Part shown: positions 16,266 to 25,743 of the stretch, piece after piece
Layout: each line of letters begins with the position of its first letter
How positions within the stretch are numbered: position 1 is the stretch's first letter
Origin: Pollutimonas bauzanensis
GTDB lineage: Bacteria; Pseudomonadota; Gammaproteobacteria; Burkholderiales; Burkholderiaceae_B
DNA: 64,000 nt
Assembly: GCF_900129885.1 (NCBI RefSeq)
Contig: NZ_FQXE01000010.1
Span: 1 to 64,000, forward strand
Reading direction: 5' to 3'
Translations under genes and position numbers: made by a program
Notes under the pieces: model-generated
Database searches by the model: none
What the model was told of the DNA's origin: nothing
The model's input: only the letters and a program-made list of their open reading frames with translations

Positions 16266-17216
16266 CTATTGCCGTTTGCGCGCCACCGCGCCCGCGGCAT
16301 GGCTTTCGCCGTCGCTGTCGCAGGCATGGATCAGGAACTGTCTGAAAACATCGACCAGGCCGCAGGGCTTCTGTTTTTTGGGCCATAGCAGGCCGACATC
16401 CATGGGCGCCACGGGGTCGCTGATCGGGATCGCGATGATCTTCTTGCCCTCCAGAGACCAGGGCCGATACACCAGGTCCGACAATATCGACACGCCAAAG
16501 CCATATGCAACCAGGCCGCGCAAGGCTTCGAGCGAGCCGGTGCGCATCGCCACCTTGAGCCTGGCGCCGGCGGCGCCCCAGTGGCGGATGGCCGCGGCGT
16601 CCGCATCGTCGACGGTCAATAGTATGTAGGGGCACTGCGCAAGCTCCGACAGGCTTACCGCCGCCTGCTCTGCCAGGGCATGATTGGCCGCCATCCATGC
16701 GCGGCGGCGCGAACGCACGAGCAGGTGGTGGCCGTAGCGCTGCCGGGCCTCGATATTGGAGAGCAGCCCTATCCCAAGGTCTATGGTTTCATCGGCCAGG
16801 GCTTGCTCCAGCGCCGGGCGGTCCATATCGACCAGATCGATTTCCACCTGCGGGTAGCTGCGCTTGAAGCGGCTCAGCAGATCCGGCAGGAAGTAGCCCA
16901 GCACCGTGTAGGTGGCCGCCAGGCGTATGGTTCCAGTGGCCGTTTGCGGAAGCAGGCTGGCATGGCGCATGGCGTCATTGACCGAGTCCATGACATGCCG
17001 CGCATGGTGGAAGAACACCTGGCCCTCGGGCGTGAGCACGACGCCGTGCGGCAGGCGCTCGAACAGGCGCGCCTTCAACTGCCTTTCCAGGCTTTGCACG
17101 GCGCTGGTGATGGCCGATTGCGATACATGCTCCGACACGGCCGCCGCGGAAAACTGGCCTGACGTCGCGGCGGCGATGAAGTACCGGAACTGCCTCAGTG
17201 TGACTTCGCTCTTCAT
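16266..17216 (-). CDS. LysR-family transcriptional regulator
   Basis: 316 residues. The N-terminal winged helix (LRQFRYFIAAATSGQFSAAA, SQSAITSAVQSLERQL, LFERLPHGVVLTPEG) is standard and a LysR-type effector domain follows (GTIRLAATYTVLGYFLPDLL). The C-terminus has a short polar extension. It is divergent from the indolepyruvate oxidoreductase gene, and an inverted repeat with LysR-box character lies between them, so it probably controls that gene in response to an aromatic or keto-acid ligand. Confidence 0.92.
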   Translation of the reverse strand: MKSEVTLRQFRYFIAAATSGQFSAAAVSEHVSQSAITSAVQSLERQLKARLFERLPHGVVLTPEGQVFFHHARHVMDSVNDAMRHASLLPQTATGTIRLAATYTVLGYFLPDLLSRFKRSYPQVEIDLVDMDRPALEQALADETIDLGIGLLSNIEARQRYGHHLLVRSRRRAWMAANHALAEQAAVSLSELAQCPYILLTVDDADAAAIRHWGAAGARLKVAMRTGSLEALRGLVAYGFGVSILSDLVYRPWSLEGKKIIAIPISDPVAPMDVGLLWPKKQKPCGLVDVFRQFLIHACDSDGESHAAGAVARKRQ

Positions 17217-17266
17217 TGGTTTTTCAGATACCTGATAGCGGAAAAATTGATTTTACGATAGCGGCG

Positions 17267-17287
17267 TTAACCCATACACTGGGTAAA
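17267..17287. promoter_or_regulatory. LysR-type operator candidate upstream of the oxidoreductase gene
   Basis: TTAACCCA-TACAC-TGGGTAA is a near-perfect dyad (core CCCA at 17271-17274 and TGGG at 17280-17283) about 60 bp before the oxidoreductase start and ~50 bp before the divergent LysR start. Size and position fit a T-N11-A-type LysR box. Confidence 0.45.
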
Positions 17288-17346
17288 GGTCCGCGCAAAG
17301 CCGGATCATTCCAGAATACAGATTATTCCTACAGGAGACAGCCGAG

Positions 17347-20300
17347 ATGAACGCTCCCCGAGATCAGGCGGTGCTGGCGGCACTGGCCAAGGTATCCCTC
17401 GACGACAAGTACACGCTGGAACATGGCCGCGCCTACATGAGCGGCACGCAGGCCCTGGTGCGCCTGCCCATGCTGCAAAAGGCCCGCGACCAGCGCGCCG
17501 GCTTGAATACGGCGGGTTTTATCTCGGGCTACCGCGGCTCTCCCCTGGGCGCGCTGGACCAGGCCTTGTGGAAAGCCAAGCAGCATCTGAGCGATAGCGA
17601 TATTGTCTTCCAGCCGGGCCTCAATGAAGACCTCGCCGCGACTTCGGTATGGGGAACGCAGCAGGTCACCCTGTACCCCGACGCCACCCGCGACGGAGTG
17701 TTCGGCATGTGGTACGGCAAGGGGCCCGGCGTCGACCGCTCCATGGATGTGTTCAAGCATGCGAACTCGGCCGGCACGGCGCGCCATGGCGGAGTGCTGG
17801 TGCTGGCCGGCGACGACCACGGCGCCAAATCTTCCACCCTGGCGCATCAGTCCGAACACGCCTTGCAGGCGGCGGGCATCCCCGTCCTCTATCCTTCCAA
17901 TGTCCAGGAGTACCTGGACTACGGCCTGCACGGCTGGGCCATGAGCCGCTACTCGGGATTGTGGGTCGCCATGAAGTGCGTCACCGAGGTGGTCGAATCC
18001 ACCGCCTCGGTGGACATCGATCCCGATCGCGCCCGCATCATCATTCCTGAAGATTTCATGCTGCCGCCCGATGGACTGGGCATACGCTGGCCCGATCCGC
18101 CGCTGGCCCAGGAGGCCCGCCTGATCGACTACAAATGGTATGCCGCCCTGGCCTACACGCGCGCCAACAAGCTCAACCGCGTGGTGATCGATTCGCCGCG
18201 CGCGCGCTTCGGCATCATGACGGCCGGCAAGGCATACCTCGACACGCGCCAGGCGCTGGCGGACCTGGGGCTGGACGAAAACACCTGCGCGCGCATCGGC
18301 ATACGCCTGATAAAGATAGGCTGTGTATGGCCCTTGAACGCGCAGGACGCCCGCGAATTCGCGACCGGCCTGGAGGAAATCCTGGTCGTGGAGGAAAAGC
18401 GCCAGATACTGGAATACGCGCTGAAAGAAGAACTCTACAACTGGCGCGACGATGTGCGGCCCAGGGTGTACGGCAAATTCGACGAGAAAGACCATGCCGG
18501 CGGCGAATGGTCGATTCCGCGCGGCCAGTGGCTGTTGCCCGCGAGCGCCGAGCTGTCGCCGGCGCTGATCGCGCGAGCCATCGCCAGGCGGCTCGAAAAG
18601 GCCGACTTGCCCGCCGAGGTGCGCGCCAGGATCGCCGCCCGTATCGCCATTGTCGAAGCCAAGGACCGCGAGCTGCAGAAGCCGGCCGCCACCGCGGAAC
18701 GCAAGCCCTGGTTCTGTTCGGGCTGTCCCCACAACACCTCGACCAAGGTGCCGGATGGGTCGCGGGCGCTGGCCGGCATCGGCTGCCATTACATGGCCAT
18801 CTGGATGGACCGGAAAACCGAGACCTTCAGCCATATGGGCGGCGAAGGGGTGGCGTGGATAGGGCAAAAATCCTTCACCCGGGAAAAGCATGTTTTCGCC
18901 AACCTGGGCGATGGCACGTATTTCCATTCCGGCGTCCTGGCGATACGGGCGTCGATCGCGGCCAACGCCAACATCACCTACAAAATCCTGTACAACGACG
19001 CGGTCGCCATGACCGGCGGCCAGCCCGTCGACGGCGTATTGAAGGTCGGCGACGTCATTGCGCAAGTCCACGCCGAGGGCGCCCGCAAGATCGTGGTCGT
19101 CACCGACGAGCCGGAAAAGTTCCGGGGCGTCGCGCTGGCGGGCAATCCGCCCGTCCACCATCGCGATGAGCTGGACCGCGTGCAGCGCGAGCTGCGCGAA
19201 ATCGAAGGCACGACCGTGCTGGTCTACGACCAGACCTGTGCCACCGAGAAACGGCGCCGCCGCAAGCGCGGCGCTTATCCCGACCCGGCCCGCCGCGTTT
19301 TCATCAATGACGCGGTCTGCGAGGGCTGCGGCGATTGCTCGGTCAAGTCCAATTGCCTGTCGGTCGAGCCGCTGGACACGCCCGCCGGCACCAAACGCAA
19401 AATCAACCAGTCCTCCTGCAACAAGGACTTTTCCTGCGTCAACGGTTTTTGCCCAAGCTTCATCACCGCCGAGGGCGCGCAGATCAGGCAGCCCGCGCCG
19501 CAAGAGGCGGATAGCGGCGGCATGGCCAATACCGGCCTGCCGCAGCCCGTGCTGCCTGCCATCAGCGGCACCTACGGCATACTGGTCACGGGCATAGGCG
19601 GAACCGGCGTGGTCACCATAGGCGGCCTGCTGGGGATGGCGGCGCACCTGGAAAACAAGGGGGTGACGGTGCTGGACATGGCCGGCCTGGCGCAGAAAGG
19701 CGGCGCGGTGCTCAGCCATGTGCAGATCGCCGCCCATCCCGCCGATATCCATGCCACCCGCATCGCGACGGGCGAGGCCGAACTGATCATAGGCTGCGAC
19801 GCCATAGTCACCACGTCGCCCGAGGTCTTGTCCAAGGCGCAGAAGGACCTGACCCGGGCGGCGGTCAACAGCGCGCCGATTCCCACGGCCGGCATCATCC
19901 ACGATCCCAAGTGGCGGTTTCCCGCGGCGGCGGCCGCGCAGGACCTGGCCGGGGCGATAGGCAAGGATTGCGAATTCCTGAACGCCAACGCCCTGGCCGT
20001 CAAGCTTCTGGGCGACGCGATCTATGCGAACCCGCTGCTGCTGGGCTATTCCTGGCAGAAAGGCTGGATACCGCTGTCGCATGAAAGCCTGGCGCGCGCC
20101 ATCGAGCTCAACGGCGTCATGGTGGAAAAAAATCTGTCGGCCTTCGAATGGGGCCGCGCCGCGGCGCATCACGGCGCCGGAGCGATCGCGCCGGACCTGG
20201 CCGGCAAAGAAGCCGCGGCGACCGTCATCGCCATGCCGGAGACGCTGGACAGGCTGGTCCAGCGCAATGTGCAATGGCTGACCGCATACCAGGACGCCGC

Positions 20301-20943
20301 CTACGCGCGGCGCTATGCGCAAGCCGTCGAGCTGATCCGCGCGCGCGAGACCACACTGCGGGAGGCCGCTACGCGGGAAACCGCCGCGGCGCCGGCGGGC
20401 AAGGGCTTGCGGCTGACCCGCGCGGTGGCCGTGAACCTGGCCAAGCTCATGGCCTACAAGGACGAGTATGAAGTCGCCCGCCTGTATACGGACCCGGCGT
20501 TCAAGGAAAAGCTGCGCGCCCAGTTCGAGGGCGAGCCCGGCCGCGACTACCAGTTGCATTTCCATCTGGCGCCCCCGCTGTTGGCCAGGCGCAATGACCA
20601 GGGCCAACTGGTGAAGAAGAAATTCGGGCCGTGGATGCTGCCGGTGTTCAAGGCGCTGGCGCGGCTCAAAGGCTTGCGCGGCACGGTTTTCGATGTGTTC
20701 GGCAAGACGCGGGAACGGCGCCAGGAGCGCGAGCTGGTGCGCGAATATTTCGAGCTGGTCGACGAGCTCGCGCGCACCCTGACGCGGCGCAATCTTGCGG
20801 CCGCCGTCGAACTGGCGGCGCTGCCGGACGATATCCGCGGCTTCGGCCATATAAAAGAAAAGAGCCTGCTGGCGGCCAAGGCGCGGCGCCGCGAATTGCT
20901 GGCGAGCTACCGCGATGCGGCGCCATTGGGGCGGGTCGCCTAG
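17347..20943 (+). CDS. indolepyruvate ferredoxin oxidoreductase, fused alpha-beta-type polypeptide
   Basis: 1198 residues. It converts an aryl- or branched-chain 2-keto acid, CoA and oxidised ferredoxin to acyl-CoA, CO2 and reduced ferredoxin. Domains in order are a pyrimidine-binding part (GFISGYRGSPLGALD), a TPP-binding part (CSGCPHNTS, later HMGGEGVAWIGQ and NLGDGTYFHSG), a cysteine-rich iron-sulfur segment (CEGCGDCSVKSNCLSVE, CNKDFSCVNGFCPSF) and a gamma-type domain (GILVTGIGGTGVVTIGGLL). The single-chain form is common in proteobacteria. A LysR gene is divergent and a Liv transporter operon converges on it, which suggests a role in aromatic or branched-chain amino acid breakdown. Confidence 0.93.
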   Translation: MNAPRDQAVLAALAKVSLDDKYTLEHGRAYMSGTQALVRLPMLQKARDQRAGLNTAGFISGYRGSPLGALDQALWKAKQHLSDSDIVFQPGLNEDLAATSVWGTQQVTLYPDATRDGVFGMWYGKGPGVDRSMDVFKHANSAGTARHGGVLVLAGDDHGAKSSTLAHQSEHALQAAGIPVLYPSNVQEYLDYGLHGWAMSRYSGLWVAMKCVTEVVESTASVDIDPDRARIIIPEDFMLPPDGLGIRWPDPPLAQEARLIDYKWYAALAYTRANKLNRVVIDSPRARFGIMTAGKAYLDTRQALADLGLDENTCARIGIRLIKIGCVWPLNAQDAREFATGLEEILVVEEKRQILEYALKEELYNWRDDVRPRVYGKFDEKDHAGGEWSIPRGQWLLPASAELSPALIARAIARRLEKADLPAEVRARIAARIAIVEAKDRELQKPAATAERKPWFCSGCPHNTSTKVPDGSRALAGIGCHYMAIWMDRKTETFSHMGGEGVAWIGQKSFTREKHVFANLGDGTYFHSGVLAIRASIAANANITYKILYNDAVAMTGGQPVDGVLKVGDVIAQVHAEGARKIVVVTDEPEKFRGVALAGNPPVHHRDELDRVQRELREIEGTTVLVYDQTCATEKRRRRKRGAYPDPARRVFINDAVCEGCGDCSVKSNCLSVEPLDTPAGTKRKINQSSCNKDFSCVNGFCPSFITAEGAQIRQPAPQEADSGGMANTGLPQPVLPAISGTYGILVTGIGGTGVVTIGGLLGMAAHLENKGVTVLDMAGLAQKGGAVLSHVQIAAHPADIHATRIATGEAELIIGCDAIVTTSPEVLSKAQKDLTRAAVNSAPIPTAGIIHDPKWRFPAAAAAQDLAGAIGKDCEFLNANALAVKLLGDAIYANPLLLGYSWQKGWIPLSHESLARAIELNGVMVEKNLSAFEWGRAAAHHGAGAIAPDLAGKEAAATVIAMPETLDRLVQRNVQWLTAYQDAAYARRYAQAVELIRARETTLREAATRETAAAPAGKGLRLTRAVAVNLAKLMAYKDEYEVARLYTDPAFKEKLRAQFEGEPGRDYQLHFHLAPPLLARRNDQGQLVKKKFGPWMLPVFKALARLKGLRGTVFDVFGKTRERRQERELVREYFELVDELARTLTRRNLAAAVELAALPDDIRGFGHIKEKSLLAAKARRRELLASYRDAAPLGRVA

Positions 20944-20944
20944 C

Positions 20945-20969
20945 GGCGCCCGCCGCGCCGGCGGGCGCC
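20945..20969. terminator. GC-rich hairpin between convergent genes
   Basis: GGCGCCCGCC (20945-20954) pairs perfectly with GGCGGGCGCC (20960-20969) over a 5-nt loop. It fills the whole gap between the oxidoreductase stop and the livF stop (20970), as expected for a bidirectional terminator, though without a T tract. Confidence 0.55.
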
Positions 20970-21722
20970 CTACAGCGCCAGGTAAGAACGGCGGACGTCT
21001 TCGTCGGCGGCCAGCTCGTCCATGCTGCCGCTGTAGCGGACGGCGCCTTTCTCCAGCACATAGGCGCGGTCGGACACCAGGCCGGCGAAATGGATATTCT
21101 GCTCGGACAGCAACACACTGGCGCCGCGCGCCTTGAGCGTCAATATCATCTGCGCCATCTGCTCCACGATCAGCGGCGCCACCCCTTCCGAGGGCTCGTC
21201 CAGCAGAAGCAGATAAGGATTGCCCATCAGCGTTCGCGCCACGGTCAGCATCTGCTGTTCGCCCCCGCTCATCGCGCCGGCGGGCCTGTCCTGCATGCCC
21301 TCCAGATTCGGAAACAGTTCGAAGACAGCAGGCAGGGACCAGTTCAAGCCGGGCCGGCCATCGGGCCAGGTCCGGGGCCGCTGGCGGCCTGCCATGAGGT
21401 TTTCCTTGACCGTCAGTTCGGTGAAGATGCGCCGGTCCTCGGGCACATAGCCCAGGCCCAGGCGCGCCACTTCGTATGGCTGCCGCTTTTCAAGCGCCTG
21501 CCCCATGAACCGGACCTGCCCGTTGCGCTTGGGAACCAGGCCCATGATGGCCTTGAGCGTGGTGGACTTGCCCGCGCCGTTGCGCCCCATCAGCGCAACG
21601 ACCTCGCCCGGCCCGACCTGGAGGCTGACGTCGTGCAGGATGTGCGCCGCGCCGTACCAGGCGTTCAGGCCGGCCAGCGACAGCAAGGGCGGCGGCGCGG
21701 CCCGTTTGCGGTCGTCGTTCAT
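20970..21722 (-). CDS. livF: Liv-type ABC transporter ATP-binding protein LivF
   Basis: 250 residues. Walker [10 protein letters not shown], the LivF-type VPEDRRIFTELTVKENL, the signature AMSGGEQQML and Walker B LLLLDEPSEGVAP are all present. One of the two cytosolic ATPases of a high-affinity branched-chain-amino-acid-type importer. Its start overlaps the LivG stop by 4 bp. The N-terminus (MNDDRKRAAPPP) is slightly longer than usual. Last gene of the first complete Liv operon (20970-25629). Confidence 0.94.
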   Translation of the reverse strand: MNDDRKRAAPPPLLSLAGLNAWYGAAHILHDVSLQVGPGEVVALMGRNGAGKSTTLKAIMGLVPKRNGQVRFMGQALEKRQPYEVARLGLGYVPEDRRIFTELTVKENLMAGRQRPRTWPDGRPGLNWSLPAVFELFPNLEGMQDRPAGAMSGGEQQMLTVARTLMGNPYLLLLDEPSEGVAPLIVEQMAQMILTLKARGASVLLSEQNIHFAGLVSDRAYVLEKGAVRYSGSMDELAADEDVRRSYLAL

Positions 21723-22498
21723 GGCGGCGTGGCTCCGGGCGCCAGGGTTTCAAACGTCTTGCCCGTGCCGAAATAGACTTCCTGGACCTTGGGGTGGGCG
21801 CGTATCTGCTGCGCGCTGCCCTGGGCGATCAACTGGCCGCGCGCCAGCACGATGATGCGGTCGGCGTAGGCAAAGACCACGTCCATGCTGTGTTCGGTGA
21901 ACAGCACCGCCATATCGTTTTGCAGGACCAGGCTTTTCACCAGGGCCACCAGGGCGTTGCGCTCGGCCGGCGCCATGCCGGCGGTGGGCTCGTCCATCAA
22001 CAACAGCCGCGGCTTGCCGGCCAGGCTCATGGCCAGTTCCACGCGCTTGACGTCGCCATAGGCCAGCTCGCTGCAGGGACGGCCGGCCTGGCTGCCCATG
22101 CCGACCTGTTCCAATAATCGCAAGGCTTCGTCGCGGTGGCGGCCGATCGCGGGGCGCCAGAACGAATACACTTGGCGATGGTGCGACAGCAAGGCCATCT
22201 GGACATTTTCCAGCACGGTGAACGATGCGAACGTGGCGGCGATCTGGAATGTGCGCCCTATGCCCTGGTGGGCAATGCGGCGCGATGGCATACCCAGCAG
22301 TTCGCGCCCGTCGAACCTGACGGAGCCCGAGCTGGCCGGCAACTGCCCGCCCATCATGTTGAAAGTGGTCGACTTGCCCGCGCCGTTGGGGCCTATCAGC
22401 GCCAGCAGTTCGCCGGCCTCCAGGTCGAAGCTGATGTCGTCGACGGCCGTGTTGCCGCCAAAACGCTTGGTCAGGTTGCGCACCGCCAGCAGGCTCAT
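21719..22498 (-). CDS. livG: Liv-type ABC transporter ATP-binding protein LivG
   Basis: 259 residues from the ATG at 22498, which overlaps the permease stop by 4 bp; the frame remains open much further upstream, but that region is the out-of-frame permease gene. Walker A GPNGAGKST, LivG-specific GIGRTFQIAATFASFTVLENV, SELAYGDVKRVELAMSLA and Walker B LLLMDEPTAGMAP are visible. Pairs with LivF to drive the fused permease encoded upstream. Confidence 0.94.
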   Translation of the reverse strand: MSLLAVRNLTKRFGGNTAVDDISFDLEAGELLALIGPNGAGKSTTFNMMGGQLPASSGSVRFDGRELLGMPSRRIAHQGIGRTFQIAATFASFTVLENVQMALLSHHRQVYSFWRPAIGRHRDEALRLLEQVGMGSQAGRPCSELAYGDVKRVELAMSLAGKPRLLLMDEPTAGMAPAERNALVALVKSLVLQNDMAVLFTEHSMDVVFAYADRIIVLARGQLIAQGSAQQIRAHPKVQEVYFGTGKTFETLAPGATPP

Positions 22499-24381
22499 AT
22501 CCGCTTTCCCTTGCCTTGCATCAGCATGCCGCAATAACCGGCGATCCCTTGCGGGAAGGCCAGGACGATCAGCAGGATGACCGCCCCGAACAGGGCGCGC
22601 CAGTATTCGGTGACGCCTACGAAATAGTCCTGCAGCATCGTAAAGCTGGCCGCGCCCACCACCGGCCCGAACAAGGTCTGTATGCCGCCCAGCAGCACCA
22701 TGACCAGGCCGTCCACCGACTTGCCCACGGTAATCACTTCCGGCGACGTGCTTCCCTTGGAAAAGACATAGAGCCCCCCCGCCAGGCCGGCCAGCAGGCC
22801 CGCCACGATGAAGGCCGTCCACTGGACGCCCTTGACATCGATGCCGATGGCGTCGGCCCGCAGGGCCGAATCGCGGGCCGCGCGCAAGGCATGGCCGAAA
22901 GGCGCGAAGGCCATGCGCCGCACAGCGAAAATCGCCAGCAGCGCCAGGGCCAGGGTGAAATAGTAATAGGCGCCGCCGGAAAGCCATCCCTGCGGCCATA
23001 TGCCGATTATGCCGTTGGAGCCGCCGGTGACCGCGTCCCATTGATAAACGATGGACCAGACGATCTGCGCGAAAGCCAGGGTCAGCATGGCCAGGTACAC
23101 CCCCGAGAGCCGGATGCAGAACCAGCCGAACACCGCCGCGGCGAGACCCGCCGCCAGGGGCGCCGCGAATATGGCCGCGCCCATGCCCAGGCCCGCCGAC
23201 TTGAACAGCAAGGCCGCGCCGTAGGCGCCGATGCCAAAGTAGGCGGCGTGGCCGAAGGAGGCCATGCCGCCCAGCCCCATCATGAAATGCAGGCTGACGG
23301 CGAACAATACCGCCACCAGGATGTCCTGGGCCAATACCGGAGCATAGGGAAACGCGCCGGCCAGCAAAGGCAGCGCGGCGAACACCGCGACCAGCGCCAC
23401 GGCCAGCCATTTGAACGCCGCGCCGGCGGCGCTCAGCGGCGCCTGCGGCGCGCCGGCATGGCGGATGGCCGCCAGCGGCTTGCCGCGCAGCCCCCAAGGG
23501 CGGAACACCAGCACGAAAGCCATGAAAATGAACTCCACCACCAGGGTCAGCTTGGGGAAGGCGATGCTGACGCCGGCGATCTCCATGACGCCCAGGGCAA
23601 TGCACAGGGCCTTCAATTCCGCGATGATCAAGGCGGCCAGGTAGGCGCCGGGAATGGAGCCCATGCCTCCCACCACCACAACGACGAAGGCATCGCCGAT
23701 GACGCTCAAGTCCAGCATCAGGCTGGCGGGTTGCCGGGGAATCTGTATGGCGCCGCCCAGGCCCGCCAAAAAAGCGCCCAGGGCGAACACGCCGGTGAAC
23801 AGCCAGGCCTGGTTGACGCCCAGGGCGCCGAGCATTTCGCGGTCCTGAGTGGCGGCCCGTATCAGGGTGCCCCAGCGGGTGCGCGTCAGCAGCAGCCACA
23901 AGGCCAGCAGGACGGCGGGGCCGATGACCATCAAGGCCAGGTCGTATACCGGAAGATAGCGGTCGAAGATCTGCACCGAGCCGCTCAAGCCCGGGGCCAG
24001 CGGCCCCAGCAAATCGTCGGGCCCCCACAGCCACAGGGCGGCGTCATTGAAAACCAGCACCAGCGCAAAGGTGGCCAGCAATTGGTACATCTCCGGCGCC
24101 TTGTACAGGCGCCGCAGCAGCGCCATTTCCACCAGCGCGCCCAGCGCGCCCACCACGAGCGCGGCGGCAATCAGGCTGGCCCAGAATCCGTAAGAGTCCT
24201 GCCCCCAATGCTGCACAATGGAATAGGCAATGTATATGCCCAGCATATACAGCGAGCCATGCGCGAAATTGACGATGCGGCTGACGCCGAAGATCAGCGA
24301 GAGGCCGGCGGCCACCAGGAACAGGGAGGACGCCTCCGCCAGGCCGTTCAGGAACTGAACGATAAAGCCGGTAAGATGCAT
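22495..24381 (-). CDS. fused LivH-LivM permease
   Basis: About 628 residues from the ATG at 24381 (MHLTGFIVQFLNGL); an upstream in-frame start at 24414 exists. The first ~290 residues are a LivH permease (GVSRIVNFAHGSLYMLG, GLGGAIQIPRQPASLML, VVGGMGSIPGAYLAALI). A linker of ~40 residues follows (RPWGLRGKPLAAIRHAGAPQ), then a LivM permease (HFMMGLGGMASFGHAAYFG, GVYLAMLTLAFAQIVW, LLGGIQTLFGPVVGA). Both halves are full length with their usual transmembrane segments, so one polypeptide forms the whole channel. The other Liv operon (42751-47352) keeps these as separate genes. Confidence 0.92.
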   Translation of the reverse strand: MHLTGFIVQFLNGLAEASSLFLVAAGLSLIFGVSRIVNFAHGSLYMLGIYIAYSIVQHWGQDSYGFWASLIAAALVVGALGALVEMALLRRLYKAPEMYQLLATFALVLVFNDAALWLWGPDDLLGPLAPGLSGSVQIFDRYLPVYDLALMVIGPAVLLALWLLLTRTRWGTLIRAATQDREMLGALGVNQAWLFTGVFALGAFLAGLGGAIQIPRQPASLMLDLSVIGDAFVVVVVGGMGSIPGAYLAALIIAELKALCIALGVMEIAGVSIAFPKLTLVVEFIFMAFVLVFRPWGLRGKPLAAIRHAGAPQAPLSAAGAAFKWLAVALVAVFAALPLLAGAFPYAPVLAQDILVAVLFAVSLHFMMGLGGMASFGHAAYFGIGAYGAALLFKSAGLGMGAAIFAAPLAAGLAAAVFGWFCIRLSGVYLAMLTLAFAQIVWSIVYQWDAVTGGSNGIIGIWPQGWLSGGAYYYFTLALALLAIFAVRRMAFAPFGHALRAARDSALRADAIGIDVKGVQWTAFIVAGLLAGLAGGLYVFSKGSTSPEVITVGKSVDGLVMVLLGGIQTLFGPVVGAASFTMLQDYFVGVTEYWRALFGAVILLIVLAFPQGIAGYCGMLMQGKGKRI

Positions 24382-24420
24382 GGGGTTACCGCGCCCGGCG
24401 GCGCGGCGCGCCAAGGCGCA

Positions 24421-25629
24421 TCAATCGGCCGAGGCGGGCCGCCACTGCCGGACCTGCTCGTCGGTGGGTTGAACGCTGGCGCCGTCGACATATTCGAAAT
24501 CGGTCATGATGCCCTTGCCGTCTTCAAGGCCCAGCGTGCCGACGTAGGCGCCCATGGTGGACTGATGATCGATGCCGCGGTACATGATGCGGCCGAAGGG
24601 CGTATCCACTTCCAGCCCCTTGAATGCCTGGACCAGCGCTTCCGTATCGGTCGAGCCGGCCTTCTTGATGCCGGCGGCCAGAGACAGGATGGCGTTGTAG
24701 CCCACGATGGTGCCCAGGCGCGGATAATCCTTGTAGCGGTCCTGGTAGGCTTTCAGAAACTTGCCGTGCTCGGGCGTGTCGATGGCGTACCAGGGATAGC
24801 CCGTCACCACCCAGCCCACCGGCGTTTCCTTGCCCAGCGCGTCAAGATATTCCGGCTCTCCGGTAAGCATGCTGACCACCGGCAGGCCCTTGAAGAAATT
24901 GCGCTGCGTTCCCGCGCGCACGAACTTCGCCAGGTCGGTGGCGAACAATACATTGAACATGGCGTCGGGCTTGGCGTCCGCCAGGGCCTGCACCACGCTG
25001 CCCGCATCGATCTTGCCCAGCGGCGCGGCCTGCTCCGCCACGAACTCGACATCCGGCTGGGCTTGCTTGAGCAGCGTCTTGAAAGTGGCCACCGCGGACT
25101 GCCCGTATTCATAATTGGGATAGACGATGGCCCATCGCTTCTTGTTCATTTTCACAGCGGCGGGAATCAGCATGGCCACCTGCATATAGGTGGAATTGCG
25201 CAAACGGTAGGTGTAGTGGTTGCCGTCAGCCCAGACGATCTTGTCGGTCAGCGGTTCGCTGGCCAGGAAAAACATTTTCTTGTGCTTGGCGAAGTCGGTT
25301 ACCGCCAGGCCGATATGCGACAGGAAGGTGCCGGTCAGGACATCGACCTTGTCGCGCGCCAGCAGTTCCTCGGCGGCGCGGACCGCGTCGCCGGGGTTGG
25401 AGTTGTCGTCGCGGACGATGAGCTCCAGCGGCTTGCCGTTCACGCCGCCGGCCGCGTTGATCTGCTCGACGGCAAGCTCCATGCCCTTTTTGTAAGGCCC
25501 GAGGAAGGCGGGCTGGGTTTTATAGCTGTTGAGCTCGCCTATCTTGATGGTGTCTTGCGCCCAGACGGAGGCCGCCGTGGCCAAGGCCGCCACGCCCAAT
25601 AACTTCGCATAAACCTGGGGGGAGTGCAT
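24421..25629 (-). CDS. Liv-type periplasmic substrate-binding protein
   Basis: 402 residues. The signal peptide MHSPQVYAKLLGVAALATAASVWA is followed by a type-1 periplasmic binding fold (IKIGELNSYKTQPAFLGPYKKGMELA, NAAGGVNGKPLELIVRDDNSNP, RWAIVYPNYEYGQSAVATFK). It captures the ligand for the fused permease 39 bp downstream. The ligand is unknown: family members bind amino acids, amides, urea or aromatic acids. AGGAAT precedes the start. Confidence 0.93.
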   Translation of the reverse strand: MHSPQVYAKLLGVAALATAASVWAQDTIKIGELNSYKTQPAFLGPYKKGMELAVEQINAAGGVNGKPLELIVRDDNSNPGDAVRAAEELLARDKVDVLTGTFLSHIGLAVTDFAKHKKMFFLASEPLTDKIVWADGNHYTYRLRNSTYMQVAMLIPAAVKMNKKRWAIVYPNYEYGQSAVATFKTLLKQAQPDVEFVAEQAAPLGKIDAGSVVQALADAKPDAMFNVLFATDLAKFVRAGTQRNFFKGLPVVSMLTGEPEYLDALGKETPVGWVVTGYPWYAIDTPEHGKFLKAYQDRYKDYPRLGTIVGYNAILSLAAGIKKAGSTDTEALVQAFKGLEVDTPFGRIMYRGIDHQSTMGAYVGTLGLEDGKGIMTDFEYVDGASVQPTDEQVRQWRPASAD

Positions 25630-25743
25630 ATAGATTCCTGTGCTGGACCGTGCAAAAAGTAACGCAATAAATTGTACGCAATATAGACGGACCGGGAGCG
25701 GCAGCCATTACACTACGCCCTACCGACTTTTCATGAACCACCC

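Noticed and set aside
14929-16698. 589-codon minus-strand frame antisense to pldA
   Set aside because: It spans pldA and the lysR 3' end without any motif; pldA carries a complete catalytic motif.
17329-20850. 1173-codon open frame antisense to the oxidoreductase gene
   Set aside because: It mirrors the third-position GC of the real gene, its composition (Arg, Gly, Gln, His rich) matches no protein family, and the sense frame has clear TPP and iron-sulfur motifs.
22516-25602. 1028-codon plus-strand frame antisense to the LivH-LivM and receptor genes
   Set aside because: A shadow of GC-rich coding DNA: low-complexity His/Gln/Arg-rich translation, no start signal, and well-supported transporter genes on the other strand.
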